Source of the DNA: JANOYY01 sp031418035
Lineage (GTDB): Bacteria > Actinomycetota > Acidimicrobiia > Acidimicrobiales > JANYDT01
Length of the DNA: 14,695 nt
NCBI GenBank assembly: GCA_031418035.1
Contig: JANOWU010000157.1
Location: 1-14,695 of the forward strand
Direction: 5' to 3'
Shown here one piece after another: positions 1 through 7,240 of this stretch (positions within the stretch are counted from its first letter, which is position 1; each line of letters begins with the position of its first letter). Both the position numbers and the translations under genes were made by a program. Under the pieces are notes generated by a model. The model was not told the DNA's origin and did not search any database. It saw only the letters and a list, made by a program, of their open reading frames with translations.

Positions 1-1
1 C

Positions 2-703
2 GCGGATCCCGAGTACACCGAGCAGGGCGACGCGACCGCCGTCATCAACGCGCTCCTCACCGCGGGTGGCGACCTCCATGCGCTGGTGAGCGACCTCGGA
101 AAGTTTCGACGCGAGAACCCGACCGACGACCTCACCTCAGCTCTGGTGAACGCGACCGTCGACGGCGAGAGCCTCACCGACGCTGAGCTTGGTTCGTTCT
201 TCATCCTTCTTGTGGTCGCAGGCAACGAAACCACACGAAACGCCATTTCGCATGCTCTCCATCTCCTGACCGAGAATCCGGACCAGCGATCCATTCTCGT
301 CAACGACATCAATGGCGTCATGCCTGGGGCGGTCGAGGAAATCGTCCGAGTGGCGTCGCCGGTGATCTTCATGCGCCGAACCGCGGTGGTCGACACCCAA
401 CTTCGCGGACAGGAGATCAAGGCCGGCGACAAGCTCGTGCTGTACTACTGGTCCGCGAATCGCGATGCCGATCAGTTCGACAACCCCTTTGCCTTCGACG
501 TCCGCCGGACACCGAATGACCATGTCGGATTCGGTGGACCCGGTCCTCACTTCTGTCTCGGTGCGCACCTGGCGCGACGCGAAATCAGCGTGATGTTGCG
601 CGAGCTCTACACCCGGCTACCGAACGTTGCCTCCACCGGCGAACCCGATCGTCTGCGTTCCAGCTTCATCAACGGGATCAAGCATCTCCCGTTCTCGTTC
701 TAA
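2..703 (+). CDS. Cytochrome P450, C-terminal part (5' end outside the window)
   Basis: Haem-thiolate monooxygenase that would hydroxylate a small lipophilic substrate with electrons from a ferredoxin or similar partner. The frame is open from base 2, so the start lies upstream; about 233 of a usual ~400 residues are visible. The I-helix oxygen-activation motif AGNETT is encoded at 218-235, the K-helix ExxR (EEIVR) near 335-349, and the haem-binding loop FGGPGPHFCLG ends in the cysteine ligand encoded at 554-556. The stop TAA is at 701-703. The I-helix stretch AGNETTRN recalls CYP125/CYP142-type steroid side-chain oxidases, but one motif does not fix a family. The gene converges on the LLM oxidoreductase with only 14 bases between stop codons. 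The family is certain; the substrate is unknown. Confidence 0.96.
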   Translation, partial: ADPEYTEQGDATAVINALLTAGGDLHALVSDLGKFRRENPTDDLTSALVNATVDGESLTDAELGSFFILLVVAGNETTRNAISHALHLLTENPDQRSILVNDINGVMPGAVEEIVRVASPVIFMRRTAVVDTQLRGQEIKAGDKLVLYYWSANRDADQFDNPFAFDVRRTPNDHVGFGGPGPHFCLGAHLARREISVMLRELYTRLPNVASTGEPDRLRSSFINGIKHLPFSF

Positions 704-717
704 AGAACGTCCACGTA

Positions 718-1680
718 CTAGTTGGCGAGCTCGGCTTTCACGGCCGGCACTACCTCGTTCAGGTACAGGTTGAACGCCTCATCGTCCCATGGTGCGCGCA
801 ACGCAATGTTCACGTCGGTGGCCCCGGCTCGAACGTAGGCGAGAACTCGTTCGACCACGGTGTCGGGTGTTCCAAGCAGCGAGCCGCCCGCAATCCGGTC
901 GAAGCCGCTCCCCCACTTTGCTCGTAACGATTCTCGTTCCTCGGCCGCAGCCTTGGCCGTCGTCTTCACGTTGAAGGAGAGGTTCACGCCGCGGCGGATC
1001 CTGGCCGGGTCCGTCCCTTCGGTCTCGCACCAGCCCGTCAGGATTCCGTTGAGTCGAGCGAATTCCTCGACGGTGACATAGGCGCTGTTCCAACCGTCGG
1101 CGTGCCGGGCGACGAGGCGGAGGATCTTTCGCTCGCCCACGCCACCGATCCAGATCGGAAGGCGCTCCTGAACAGGCGACGGCAACGCGCTGCACTCCTC
1201 GACCTGGAAGTGCTTGCCGTGGAAGGTCGTGCGATCCTGGGTCAAGAGGCCACGCACGATCGTGGTCGCCTCATCGAGCATGTCGATACGAACGCCCGCC
1301 GACGGAAAGTCGTAGCCGAACGCCTTGCATTCCTCGGAGTGCCAACCTGCGCCGAGCCCGAGTTCGAATCGCCCGTCGCTGAGATGATCGATCGTCGAGG
1401 CGGACTTCGCAATCACACCGGGAGTGCGATAGCCCACGTACATCACGAGCACACCGAGCGCGGCGCGTTCGGTCGTGGTCGCGAGGGCCGCGAGCGTCGC
1501 TACCGTTTCGAAGTGATCAAGGGTTCCTCCCTGGGGTGGTGCCTCGTAGAGGTGGTCCCAGGCGCTGATCCAATCGACATGTTCATCAAGCTGTCGCCAC
1601 GTCTGGCGCATCGTCTTCATGGTCATGTTCTGCTGCCCCACGTGAGCCCCGAGGCGGACCTTCAACGCTGTTTCGGTCAT
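718..1680 (-). CDS. LLM-class (luciferase-like) F420- or flavin-dependent oxidoreductase
   Basis: A 320-residue TIM-barrel oxidoreductase of the bacterial luciferase-like family, which in actinobacteria commonly uses coenzyme F420 and otherwise FMN. Family features are the N-terminal beta strand (VRLGAHVGQQ), the WISAWDHLYEAPP segment around residues 37-49, the LSDGRFELGLGAGWHSEE signature around 100-117, and IWIGGVGERKILRLVARHADGWN around 176-198. Its ATG overlaps the stop of the upstream biotin carboxylase gene as ATGA (1677-1680). An AGAGGGAA ribosome binding site lies just upstream (complement of 1685-1692), so the start is well supported and the gene should be translated with the carboxylase. 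Its place at the end of the carboxylase operon suggests a redox step in the same acyl-CoA or lipid pathway, which is inference. Cofactor choice cannot be decided from sequence alone. Confidence 0.93.
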   Translation of the reverse strand: MTETALKVRLGAHVGQQNMTMKTMRQTWRQLDEHVDWISAWDHLYEAPPQGGTLDHFETVATLAALATTTERAALGVLVMYVGYRTPGVIAKSASTIDHLSDGRFELGLGAGWHSEECKAFGYDFPSAGVRIDMLDEATTIVRGLLTQDRTTFHGKHFQVEECSALPSPVQERLPIWIGGVGERKILRLVARHADGWNSAYVTVEEFARLNGILTGWCETEGTDPARIRRGVNLSFNVKTTAKAAAEERESLRAKWGSGFDRIAGGSLLGTPDTVVERVLAYVRAGATDVNIALRAPWDDEAFNLYLNEVVPAVKAELAN

Positions 1681-3725
1681 GATGTTCCCTCTCGTACTTC
1701 CGCGTTGGTGACCCCGACGAGCACCTGATGGGCATCAACTTGATCGCCAACCGCGCAGAAGAGTTCGGCAACGACCCCGTCGTGAGGTGCCTCGATGCGA
1801 TGTTCCATCTTCATGGCCTCCATCACGACCAGCGTGTCACCAGCCCGGACCGCCTGCCCGACCACTACGTTCACCGCGACGACGCGGCCCGGAACGGGCG
1901 CAATCGGCCCATGTGCTCCCCCGCCTTGGGTGGTTAGCGGGAACCTACTGTGTTCCACGAACTCACTCTGACCCGACGCACCATTGACCCACGTGCGCGT
2001 TTCCAACACTCGAACCGTACGTGTACTTGTTATCCCGTCGACGTCGGCCGTGACCACGTCGGTATCGATCATGTCGACGTTCACGTCTCGCCTTGCATGG
2101 CTCAGTATGCGGATGTCATAGCCTCGACCGTCGACGTCGACTCGACACCGAGTCGGGTCGAACGTGTCCCACCGGTACAGGACCCTATGGTCACCTCGGG
2201 TCGATTCGCAAAGAAGCAGCAGTGGCTGGCTCGGCACGTTTCGAAAGCCCGCCGCCACGAAGCCCCAGTTGGTATCACATCGTCGACGCCGAAGTGAGCC
2301 GACCACCGTTGCGAACACCAGGTCGATATCGTGCTCGACCTGGGTCCTCGCGCCACCGAGCAATTCGGGATGCTCTTCGACAAACGCGGTCGTCGTGTCT
2401 CCGCTTCGGTACGCGGGCGAGTCGACAATTGCCGCAAGGTAGTCACGATTCGTCATGGGCCCGTGAAGTATCAACCCTCGGAGGGCGTTACCGAGTCGCG
2501 ACGCCGCCTCGTGACGGGTCGGCGCATGACTGATGATCTTGGCAATCATGGGATCGAAGAACGTCGTGATCTCGCGGCCGGAGGCGATGCCGTCGTCGTA
2601 ACGAATTCCCGGCGTGGCCGCGTGCTCATATGCGTACATATGACCGAACGTGGGAAGGAAGTCCTTCGAGGGATCCTCGGCATAGAGGCGAACCTCGATT
2701 GCTGCGCCCCGACGCTCCACCTGTTCCTGTGTGAGTGGAAGCGGGCGACCGTTCGCCACGTCGAGCTGCCAGGCCACCAGATCGGTCCCGGTGAGACACT
2801 CGGTCACCGGATGTTCCACCTGGAGACGGGTGTTCATCTCCAGAAAGAAGAACAATTCCTCACCGTTGTCGAGGCGGTCGTAGAGAAACTCCACGGTCCC
2901 CGCGCCGACGTAGTCGATCGCTTTCGCCAAGCCCACCGCGGCTTCACACATCCGCGCTCGCATTGCGTCGGAGAGCGTCGGCGACGGTGACTCCTCAACG
3001 ATCTTTTGATGGCGACGCTGGATCGAGCACTCGCGCTCGTGGAGATGGATGACGTTTCCCGCGGTGTCGCCGAACACCTGCACCTCGATGTGGCGCGGCG
3101 CAGGGAGATAGCGCTCCATGAACACGGTCGGGTCACCGAAGGACGATGCGGCCTCCCGGCGCGCCGACCGAACGGCCTCGGATAGTTCGGTCGCTGAGGC
3201 AACGATGCGCATACCCTTGCCGCCACCACCCGACGACGCCTTCACCAGGATCGGGAACCCCACCTCGGTCGCAGCGCTCGCCCACGAATTCTCATCGTCT
3301 CCGACGGCCACGGCCGACGGGAGAATCGGGACCCCCGCTGCTGCAGCGAGAGCCTTCGCTTCGACCTTCGTCCCCATTGCCTTGATGTTGGCCGGCGTCG
3401 GCCCCACCCAGATCAAGCCGGCATCGAGCACGGCCTGCGCGAACGCCGCGTTCTCCGAGAGAAACCCGAACCCGGGATGAACGGCGTCGGCCTGCGTGCG
3501 GCGGGCCGCGTCGAGGATCTTGTCGATCACGAGGTACGACTCCGTCGCACTCGACCCACCGAGAGCAACGGCGGCGTCGGCCTCCGCGACAAAGGGCAGC
3601 GTTGCGTCGGGATCGGCGTACACCGCAACCGTCGCAATGCCCATCCGGCGACACGTTCGAAAGATTCGAGACGCGATCTCGCCACGGTTCGCGACGAGAA
3701 GTTTCGTGATCGTTTTCGATGTCAT
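1677..3725 (-). CDS. Acyl-CoA carboxylase alpha subunit (biotin carboxylase plus biotin carrier domain)
   Basis: A 682-residue alpha chain that carboxylates its own biotin with ATP and bicarbonate and hands CO2 to the carboxyltransferase encoded just upstream. Visible parts are the biotin carboxylase N-domain (KLLVANRGEIASRIFRTCRR, from residue 8), the ATP-grasp glycine loop SSGGGGKGM (164-172), HERECSIQRRHQK (229-241), the active-site segment EMNTRLQVEHPVTE (296-309), a linker of about 130 residues, and a C-terminal biotinyl domain with EAMKM, lysine 639 being the biotin site. This layout and length match the alpha chains of propionyl-, methylcrotonyl- and long-chain acyl-CoA carboxylases. 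The gap from the beta-subunit stop is 8 bases and the 3' end overlaps the LLM gene by 4, so the three form an operon. A weak TAGG lies 7 bases before the ATG. Substrate choice rests mainly with the beta subunit. Confidence 0.97.
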   Translation of the reverse strand: MTSKTITKLLVANRGEIASRIFRTCRRMGIATVAVYADPDATLPFVAEADAAVALGGSSATESYLVIDKILDAARRTQADAVHPGFGFLSENAAFAQAVLDAGLIWVGPTPANIKAMGTKVEAKALAAAAGVPILPSAVAVGDDENSWASAATEVGFPILVKASSGGGGKGMRIVASATELSEAVRSARREAASSFGDPTVFMERYLPAPRHIEVQVFGDTAGNVIHLHERECSIQRRHQKIVEESPSPTLSDAMRARMCEAAVGLAKAIDYVGAGTVEFLYDRLDNGEELFFFLEMNTRLQVEHPVTECLTGTDLVAWQLDVANGRPLPLTQEQVERRGAAIEVRLYAEDPSKDFLPTFGHMYAYEHAATPGIRYDDGIASGREITTFFDPMIAKIISHAPTRHEAASRLGNALRGLILHGPMTNRDYLAAIVDSPAYRSGDTTTAFVEEHPELLGGARTQVEHDIDLVFATVVGSLRRRRCDTNWGFVAAGFRNVPSQPLLLLCESTRGDHRVLYRWDTFDPTRCRVDVDGRGYDIRILSHARRDVNVDMIDTDVVTADVDGITSTRTVRVLETRTWVNGASGQSEFVEHSRFPLTTQGGGAHGPIAPVPGRVVAVNVVVGQAVRAGDTLVVMEAMKMEHRIEAPHDGVVAELFCAVGDQVDAHQVLVGVTNAEVREGTS

Positions 3726-3733
3726 ATGCGCGC

Positions 3734-5293
3734 CTACATCCGAAAGACGCCAAAGGCTTTCGTGCCTTCGACCACTTGATTGTGAACAACGGACAGCGCC
3801 ACCCCAAGCATGCTGCGGGAGTGTCGCGGATCGATGACCCCGTCATCCCACATGTGCCCGCTGGCAAACAGCGCCGTCGACTCACGTTCTACCTGCGCCT
3901 CCAGCGCCGCCACGGCATCGGGGTCACGGCCCTTGGTGATGATGTTCATGACGCCGGCCAGCTGCTTCGGTCCCATGACGGCAATGCGATGGTTCGGCCA
4001 CGTGAAGATGAAGCGCGGATCATACGCTCGGCCGCTCATGCCATAGTTTCCGGCCCCGTACGACGCACCCACCATGAGGGTCAGGTGCGGCACGGTGGAG
4101 TTCGAAACAGCGTTGATGAGCTTGGCACCGTCTTTGATGATGCCACCCTGCTCGTAGCGTGTACCCACCATGAACCCGGTGATGTTCTGAATGAAGAGCA
4201 ACGGCACGTCGGTGCGGTTGCAGAGCTGGATGAACTGGGCACCCTTCTGTGATTCCTCACTGAACAAGATGCCGTTGTTGGCGAGGATCCCGATCGGGTA
4301 GCCGCAAAGGCTTGCCCATCCGGTCACGAGCTGTGAGCCGTAGAGCGGCTTGAACTCTTCGAAACGCGAACCGTCGACGATCCGGGCGATGATCTCGCGA
4401 ACGTCGAACGGGATTCGCACGTCGGCGCTGGCGATACCGAGCAACTCGTCAGGATTATGCACCGGAGGGTCTGCGGGCATGCTCGGGCGTGGCCCGTACT
4501 TGCGCCAGTTGAGATGGCCGACGATGTCTCGTCCGATCCGAAGCGCATCCAACTCGTCGACCGCCAAGTAGTCGCTGAGTCCACTCGTTCGCGAATGCAT
4601 CTCCGCTCCGCCCAACGACTCTTCATCGGCGTCTTCGTCTATCGCCATCTTCACCAGCGGAGGCCCGCCGAGAAAGACCTGGGCGCGTTCCTTCACCATG
4701 ACCACGTAGTCGCTCATGCCCGGCGTGTACGCGCCACCGGCTGTCGAGGGTCCAAACACCAGCGAGATAGTCGGTATCCCCGCGGCAGAAAGCTGCGTGA
4801 TGTGTTTGAAACCGGCGCCGCCGGGAACGAAGATCTCGCTCTGCCGGGGGAGGTCAGCGCCGGCTGATTCCGTCAACGTGATGTACGGCAGGCGGTTCAG
4901 GCGAGCGATCTCCATCCCGCGAGCGGTCTTGGCGAGTGTCGTGGGGTTCGACGCGCCGCCTTTCACCGTCATGTCGGTGCCGTTGATCATGCACTCCGCA
5001 CCGTTGATCTGACCAATGGCGTTTACGACGCCAGCACCGATCGGATCGCTCGTGCCATAGGCCGCGAGGGCGTGCAGTTCGATGAGTGGCGTGTCGGCGT
5101 CGATCAGCAATTCGATACGTTCACGTACGAGCATCTTGCCCCGCTCGCGGTGACGTTCGATATAGCGCTCGCCACCCGCCGTCAGGGCCTGCGCCTGGAC
5201 CTCCAGGAACTCATCGAGCAGCGTCTGCATCGCGGCCCGATTCGCGAGGTACTCCGCGGAGCGAACGTTGATGCGCGTACCAAGAACACTCAC
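3734..5293 (-). CDS. Acyl-CoA carboxylase beta subunit (carboxyltransferase)
   Basis: A 519-residue biotin-dependent carboxyltransferase of the crotonase fold that moves CO2 from carboxybiotin to an acyl-CoA. The N-half holds RHRERGKMLVRERIELLID (48-66) and the oxyanion stretch STAGGAYTPGMSD (183-195). The C-half holds GILFSEESQKGAQFIQLCNR (341-360), the second glycine-rich loop GASYGAGNYGMSGRAYDPRF (409-428) and the ending GVFRM. From memory it resembles mycobacterial AccD2/AccD1-type and methylcrotonyl-CoA-type beta chains more than AccD5-type propionyl-CoA ones; the substrate is undetermined. I chose GTG at 5293 because the protein then opens SVLGTRINVRSAEYLANRAAM, a typical beta-chain start, with TAGG 9 bases upstream. 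The reading frame stays open to 5374, but that extension is Gly/Ser/Pro-rich and runs into the repeat array. It is the first gene of the carboxylase operon. Confidence 0.95.
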   Translation of the reverse strand: MSVLGTRINVRSAEYLANRAAMQTLLDEFLEVQAQALTAGGERYIERHRERGKMLVRERIELLIDADTPLIELHALAAYGTSDPIGAGVVNAIGQINGAECMINGTDMTVKGGASNPTTLAKTARGMEIARLNRLPYITLTESAGADLPRQSEIFVPGGAGFKHITQLSAAGIPTISLVFGPSTAGGAYTPGMSDYVVMVKERAQVFLGGPPLVKMAIDEDADEESLGGAEMHSRTSGLSDYLAVDELDALRIGRDIVGHLNWRKYGPRPSMPADPPVHNPDELLGIASADVRIPFDVREIIARIVDGSRFEEFKPLYGSQLVTGWASLCGYPIGILANNGILFSEESQKGAQFIQLCNRTDVPLLFIQNITGFMVGTRYEQGGIIKDGAKLINAVSNSTVPHLTLMVGASYGAGNYGMSGRAYDPRFIFTWPNHRIAVMGPKQLAGVMNIITKGRDPDAVAALEAQVERESTALFASGHMWDDGVIDPRHSRSMLGVALSVVHNQVVEGTKAFGVFRM

Positions 5294-5330
5294 GATCGCA
5301 AACCTACGGGTCGGCGCCCAACCCACGCAA

Positions 5331-5352
5331 CTCCCACCCGGGCTCCCACCCG
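5331..5352. repeat. 10-bp direct repeat in the carboxylase operon leader
   Basis: CTCCCACCCG is present at 5331-5340 and again at 5343-5352, separated by GG, giving a 12-base period. On the coding (minus) strand it reads CGGGTGGGAG twice, 38-63 bases before the chosen GTG start. It may be part of a leader, a regulator site, or a simple slippage duplication. Nothing else in the window matches it. Confidence 0.6.
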
Positions 5353-5353
5353 A

Positions 5354-5432
5354 GCTTGTGGTGCGTTCGGGCACCTTGTGGTGCGTTCAGGCTGGCCGAA
5401 CGCACCACAAGGGTGGCAAACGCACCACAAGC
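5354..5432. repeat. Dyad-symmetric array of four 14-bp repeats (two direct, two inverted, 20-bp period)
   Basis: The 14-mer CTTGTGGTGCGTTC occurs at 5355-5368 and 5375-5388. Its reverse complement GAACGCACCACAAG occurs at 5398-5411 and, with one change at its first base, at 5418-5431. Both pairs are offset by exactly 20 bases and share one centre at 5393, so inner pairs with inner and outer with outer. The inner stem is 15 bp (5374-5388 with 5398-5412) around a 9-base loop; one flanking base pair (5354 with 5432) extends the outer stem. It could be a paired operator on one DNA face (20 bp is about two helical turns), a REP/BIME-like dispersed element, or an RNA hairpin ending the upstream transcript. 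No T-run follows on the minus strand, so a classical intrinsic terminator is less likely. Confidence 0.9.
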
Positions 5433-5462
5433 CGAAAGGACGGAGTGCGGGAGACCGAGGTG

Positions 5463-5981
5463 TTAAGAGTCGGTCTCCACTTGACGACCTCGCTGGACCG
5501 CATGATCGAGGGCCTTCTCGAGATCGTCGGTGGTCACGATGTCGGACAGCGCAATTCGAATCGACGCCAACTCACGAGCCAGGAACTCGGTATCGGCCTG
5601 CGTCCGCAGTGCCGTGTCGCGGTCATGCTCACCGACGACGCGGTCACGGTCGGTTTGTCGGTTCTGCGCCAGAAGGATCAGCGGTGCCGCGTAGGCAGCC
5701 TGCAACGACAGCACCAAGGTGAGACCGATGAACGGTGACTCGTCAAAGCGGAGATCCTTCGGAAGCGCGACGTTCCAGACGATCCAGATGATGACGACGA
5801 CGGTCTGAAAGACCAGAAAACGGGCCGTGCCGATGAACCGGGCGATCGTCTCGGAGAATCGTCCGAAGGCTTCCGGGTCATAGTGGGCACTGAAGCGAAG
5901 AACACCTTTGCGACGCGGCGAAGAAAGGTCCGTCGATGACGCCGGGCGGTTGAGGCGATTGCGCGGGTTGAACGACTTCAT
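5463..5981 (-). CDS. DUF1003 family two-helix membrane protein
   Basis: A 172-residue inner-membrane protein of unknown biochemical role. Two transmembrane helices are visible, about residues 52-72 and 83-105. The second carries the family hallmark SPFIGLTLVLSLQAAYAAPL followed by AQNRQTDRDR. The N-terminus is basic and the tail (110-172) is charged, helical and probably cytoplasmic, with possible coiled-coil character. The ATG at 5981 overlaps the stop of the MgtE-N gene as ATGA (5978-5981), and GGAGG (complement of 5990-5994) sits 8 bases upstream, which settles the start; the frame stays open further upstream but that extension is Arg/Cys-rich and overlaps the neighbouring gene. Coupling to an MgtE-N/CBS protein implies a joint role, perhaps in divalent-cation sensing at the membrane, which is inference. 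Confidence 0.93.
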   Translation of the reverse strand: MKSFNPRNRLNRPASSTDLSSPRRKGVLRFSAHYDPEAFGRFSETIARFIGTARFLVFQTVVVIIWIVWNVALPKDLRFDESPFIGLTLVLSLQAAYAAPLILLAQNRQTDRDRVVGEHDRDTALRTQADTEFLARELASIRIALSDIVTTDDLEKALDHAVQRGRQVETDS

Positions 5982-7186
5982 GGCCGTCGCCTCCACCCGG
6001 CAGGAAGCAGATGGTCCAACACGTCGTCGACGCTCACCGCGCCGAGCAGACGCTGCTGCTCGTCGATGACCGGCACTGCAACAACGTCGTACGACGCAAG
6101 CCGACGAGCAATCTCCGCAGTTGGCATGTACACGTTCACACCCTCGGGTTGCGGATCGAGACACTGGCCGAGTTGTGTGGACGGTGGCTCACGCAAAAGC
6201 CGTTGGTAGCCGACGGGTCCGAGGTAGCGACCGGTTGGGGTCTCGAAGGGCGCTTCGGTGACGAACACATGCGCCGCTTCCGCGGCCGGCAGGTCGGGGT
6301 CGCGGATGTGCGCCAGGGCCTCGGCAACCGTCGACGAAGGACCCAGAATCAACGGATCCGGGTTCATAAGACCACCTGCGGTATCGGGGAGATACTGCAG
6401 GAGGCGACGCACCGCTTCGGATTCCTCCGAATGCATCGCCGCCAACACCTCCTCGCGTTCCGTCGGCGGCATCTCGGCCAACAAGTCGGCAGCGTCGTCG
6501 GCATCCATTTCCTCGAGAACGTCTGCGGCGCGCTCGGTGTCGAGGCCTTCGATCAGGGCCGCGGCCTCGTCTTCGGGTAGCTCCACCAACATGTCGGCGA
6601 GCTCCTCGTCGTCGAGGGCATCGGCCAGCGCCTGGCGCTCGGCCTCCGGCAACGCCGCCATCTGTGTTGCGGCGTCGGCCGGATGGAGGTCACGCAACTC
6701 CACGGTCTTCTGGGTGACGGCACTGATGCCCGGAAACATTGGTATAAGTACTTCCCAACCCGCAAGGGTCTCGCCGCGCCGACGACGCAGAACGCCCGTC
6801 GACACGAGCGAGACGCCACCGACCTCCCAGCTTCGGGCGCCACCGCGAGTTGGCTTCAGCGCGATGTCGTTGACGATGTCTCGCCCGACCCGACGGTCGA
6901 ACAGGTCGCGTCGGGCCAACATCTCCCCCTCGCGCAGCTTGAAGCGACGCAGGTCCACAGCTCCCGACACCAGACGTGCCCCGGTTCCGTTGAGCTCATG
7001 AATCCGGTTTGCGTTGATAAAGATCTGTCGACGCTGGACCTCACACACAAAACCAAGGACCGGTGGCGCCGCATCGGGCGATGGGTAGCCGAGAACTGCA
7101 TCGGCTACGCGCCCCACTGCCGCGCCATCGCTGGCGAGGAGATCGAGCCCGACAAGACGGGAGACGAAGACGGTGGCGCCGCTCAC
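5978..7186 (-). CDS. MgtE N-terminal/CBS-domain protein without a transporter domain
   Basis: A 402-residue soluble protein. Residues 1-150 look like two PRC-barrel-like halves (LVGLDLLASDGAAVGRVADAVLGY near 11-34; a second around 85-148). Residues about 155-270 are an acidic MgtE intracellular N-domain of short helical repeats (LPEDEAAALIEGL, ERAADVLEEMDADDAADLL) ending in the family motif DTAGGLM (268-274). Residues 275-395 form a CBS pair, the second clear (LASYDVVAVPVIDEQQRLLGAVSVDDVLDHLL). In true MgtE Mg2+ channels, N and CBS domains gate five transmembrane helices; here no such helices follow and the protein stops after the CBS pair. It starts at GTG 7186 with TAGGG 7 bases upstream. 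It probably senses Mg2+ or a nucleotide and acts through the coupled DUF1003 protein, which is inference. Confidence 0.92.
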   Translation of the reverse strand: MSGATVFVSRLVGLDLLASDGAAVGRVADAVLGYPSPDAAPPVLGFVCEVQRRQIFINANRIHELNGTGARLVSGAVDLRRFKLREGEMLARRDLFDRRVGRDIVNDIALKPTRGGARSWEVGGVSLVSTGVLRRRRGETLAGWEVLIPMFPGISAVTQKTVELRDLHPADAATQMAALPEAERQALADALDDEELADMLVELPEDEAAALIEGLDTERAADVLEEMDADDAADLLAEMPPTEREEVLAAMHSEESEAVRRLLQYLPDTAGGLMNPDPLILGPSSTVAEALAHIRDPDLPAAEAAHVFVTEAPFETPTGRYLGPVGYQRLLREPPSTQLGQCLDPQPEGVNVYMPTAEIARRLASYDVVAVPVIDEQQRLLGAVSVDDVLDHLLPAGWRRRP

Positions 7187-7225
7187 CCTTTGACCCTACC
7201 GCCGCCGACGCGCTCTTGGAACGCA

Positions 7226-7240
7226 AAAAGGGGTCAGACC
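7226..7240 (-). terminator. Possible weak terminator or dyad motif at the end of the phosphotransferase gene
   Basis: The + strand reads AAAAAGGGGTCAGACC here. On the minus strand this is GGTCTGACCCC followed by five T bases, overlapping and directly following the TGA stop of the phosphotransferase. The GGTC/GACC dyad is too short for a strong RNA hairpin (about 3 bp with a 3-base loop), so this is a weak candidate only. Confidence 0.25.

Larger units (their letters stand above)
5294..5462. other. Intergenic region upstream of the carboxylase operon
   Basis: This 169-base gap lies between the DUF1003 stop codon and the start of the carboxyltransferase, both on the minus strand. It holds no convincing ORF. 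Going leftward it contains the symmetric 14-bp repeat array (5354-5432), a 10-bp direct repeat (5331-5340 and 5343-5352), and a C-rich stretch that is purine-rich on the coding strand. It must carry any independent promoter of the carboxylase operon and any terminator of the MgtE-N/DUF1003 operon. I could not pick a convincing -10/-35 pair by eye. Confidence 0.7.

Noticed and set aside
2..703. P450 as a truncated pseudogene
   Set aside because: The frame is intact to the window edge and all C-terminal catalytic motifs are present; the missing N-terminus is an edge effect.
704..717. Terminator between the P450 and LLM genes
   Set aside because: Only 14 bases separate the stops, with a trivial ACGT repeat and no stem of useful length; any termination signal would have to lie within the coding ends.
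1102..1728. 208-codon + strand ORF opposite the LLM oxidoreductase gene
   Set aside because: Composition and lack of motifs mark it as a shadow of the minus-strand gene.
2331..2990. 219-codon + strand ORF inside the biotin carboxylase gene
   Set aside because: It is antisense to a certain gene and Arg/His/Gly-rich, with no recognisable domain; a GC-rich shadow frame.
5294..5374. Longer carboxyltransferase reading frame starting at 5374
   Set aside because: The extra 27 residues are Gly/Ser/Pro-rich, run into the repeat array and lack family similarity; GTG 5293 gives a typical beta-chain N-terminus with a TAGG upstream.
5354..5432. CRISPR-like array
   Set aside because: Units are 14 bp with 6-9 base gaps and half are inverted; CRISPR repeats are longer, directly repeated and separated by unique spacers of similar length.
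5982..6164. Longer DUF1003 reading frame starting at 6164
   Set aside because: The extension is Arg/Cys-rich, overlaps the MgtE-N gene by over 180 bases, and ATG 5981 has a strong GGAGG and an ATGA overlap.
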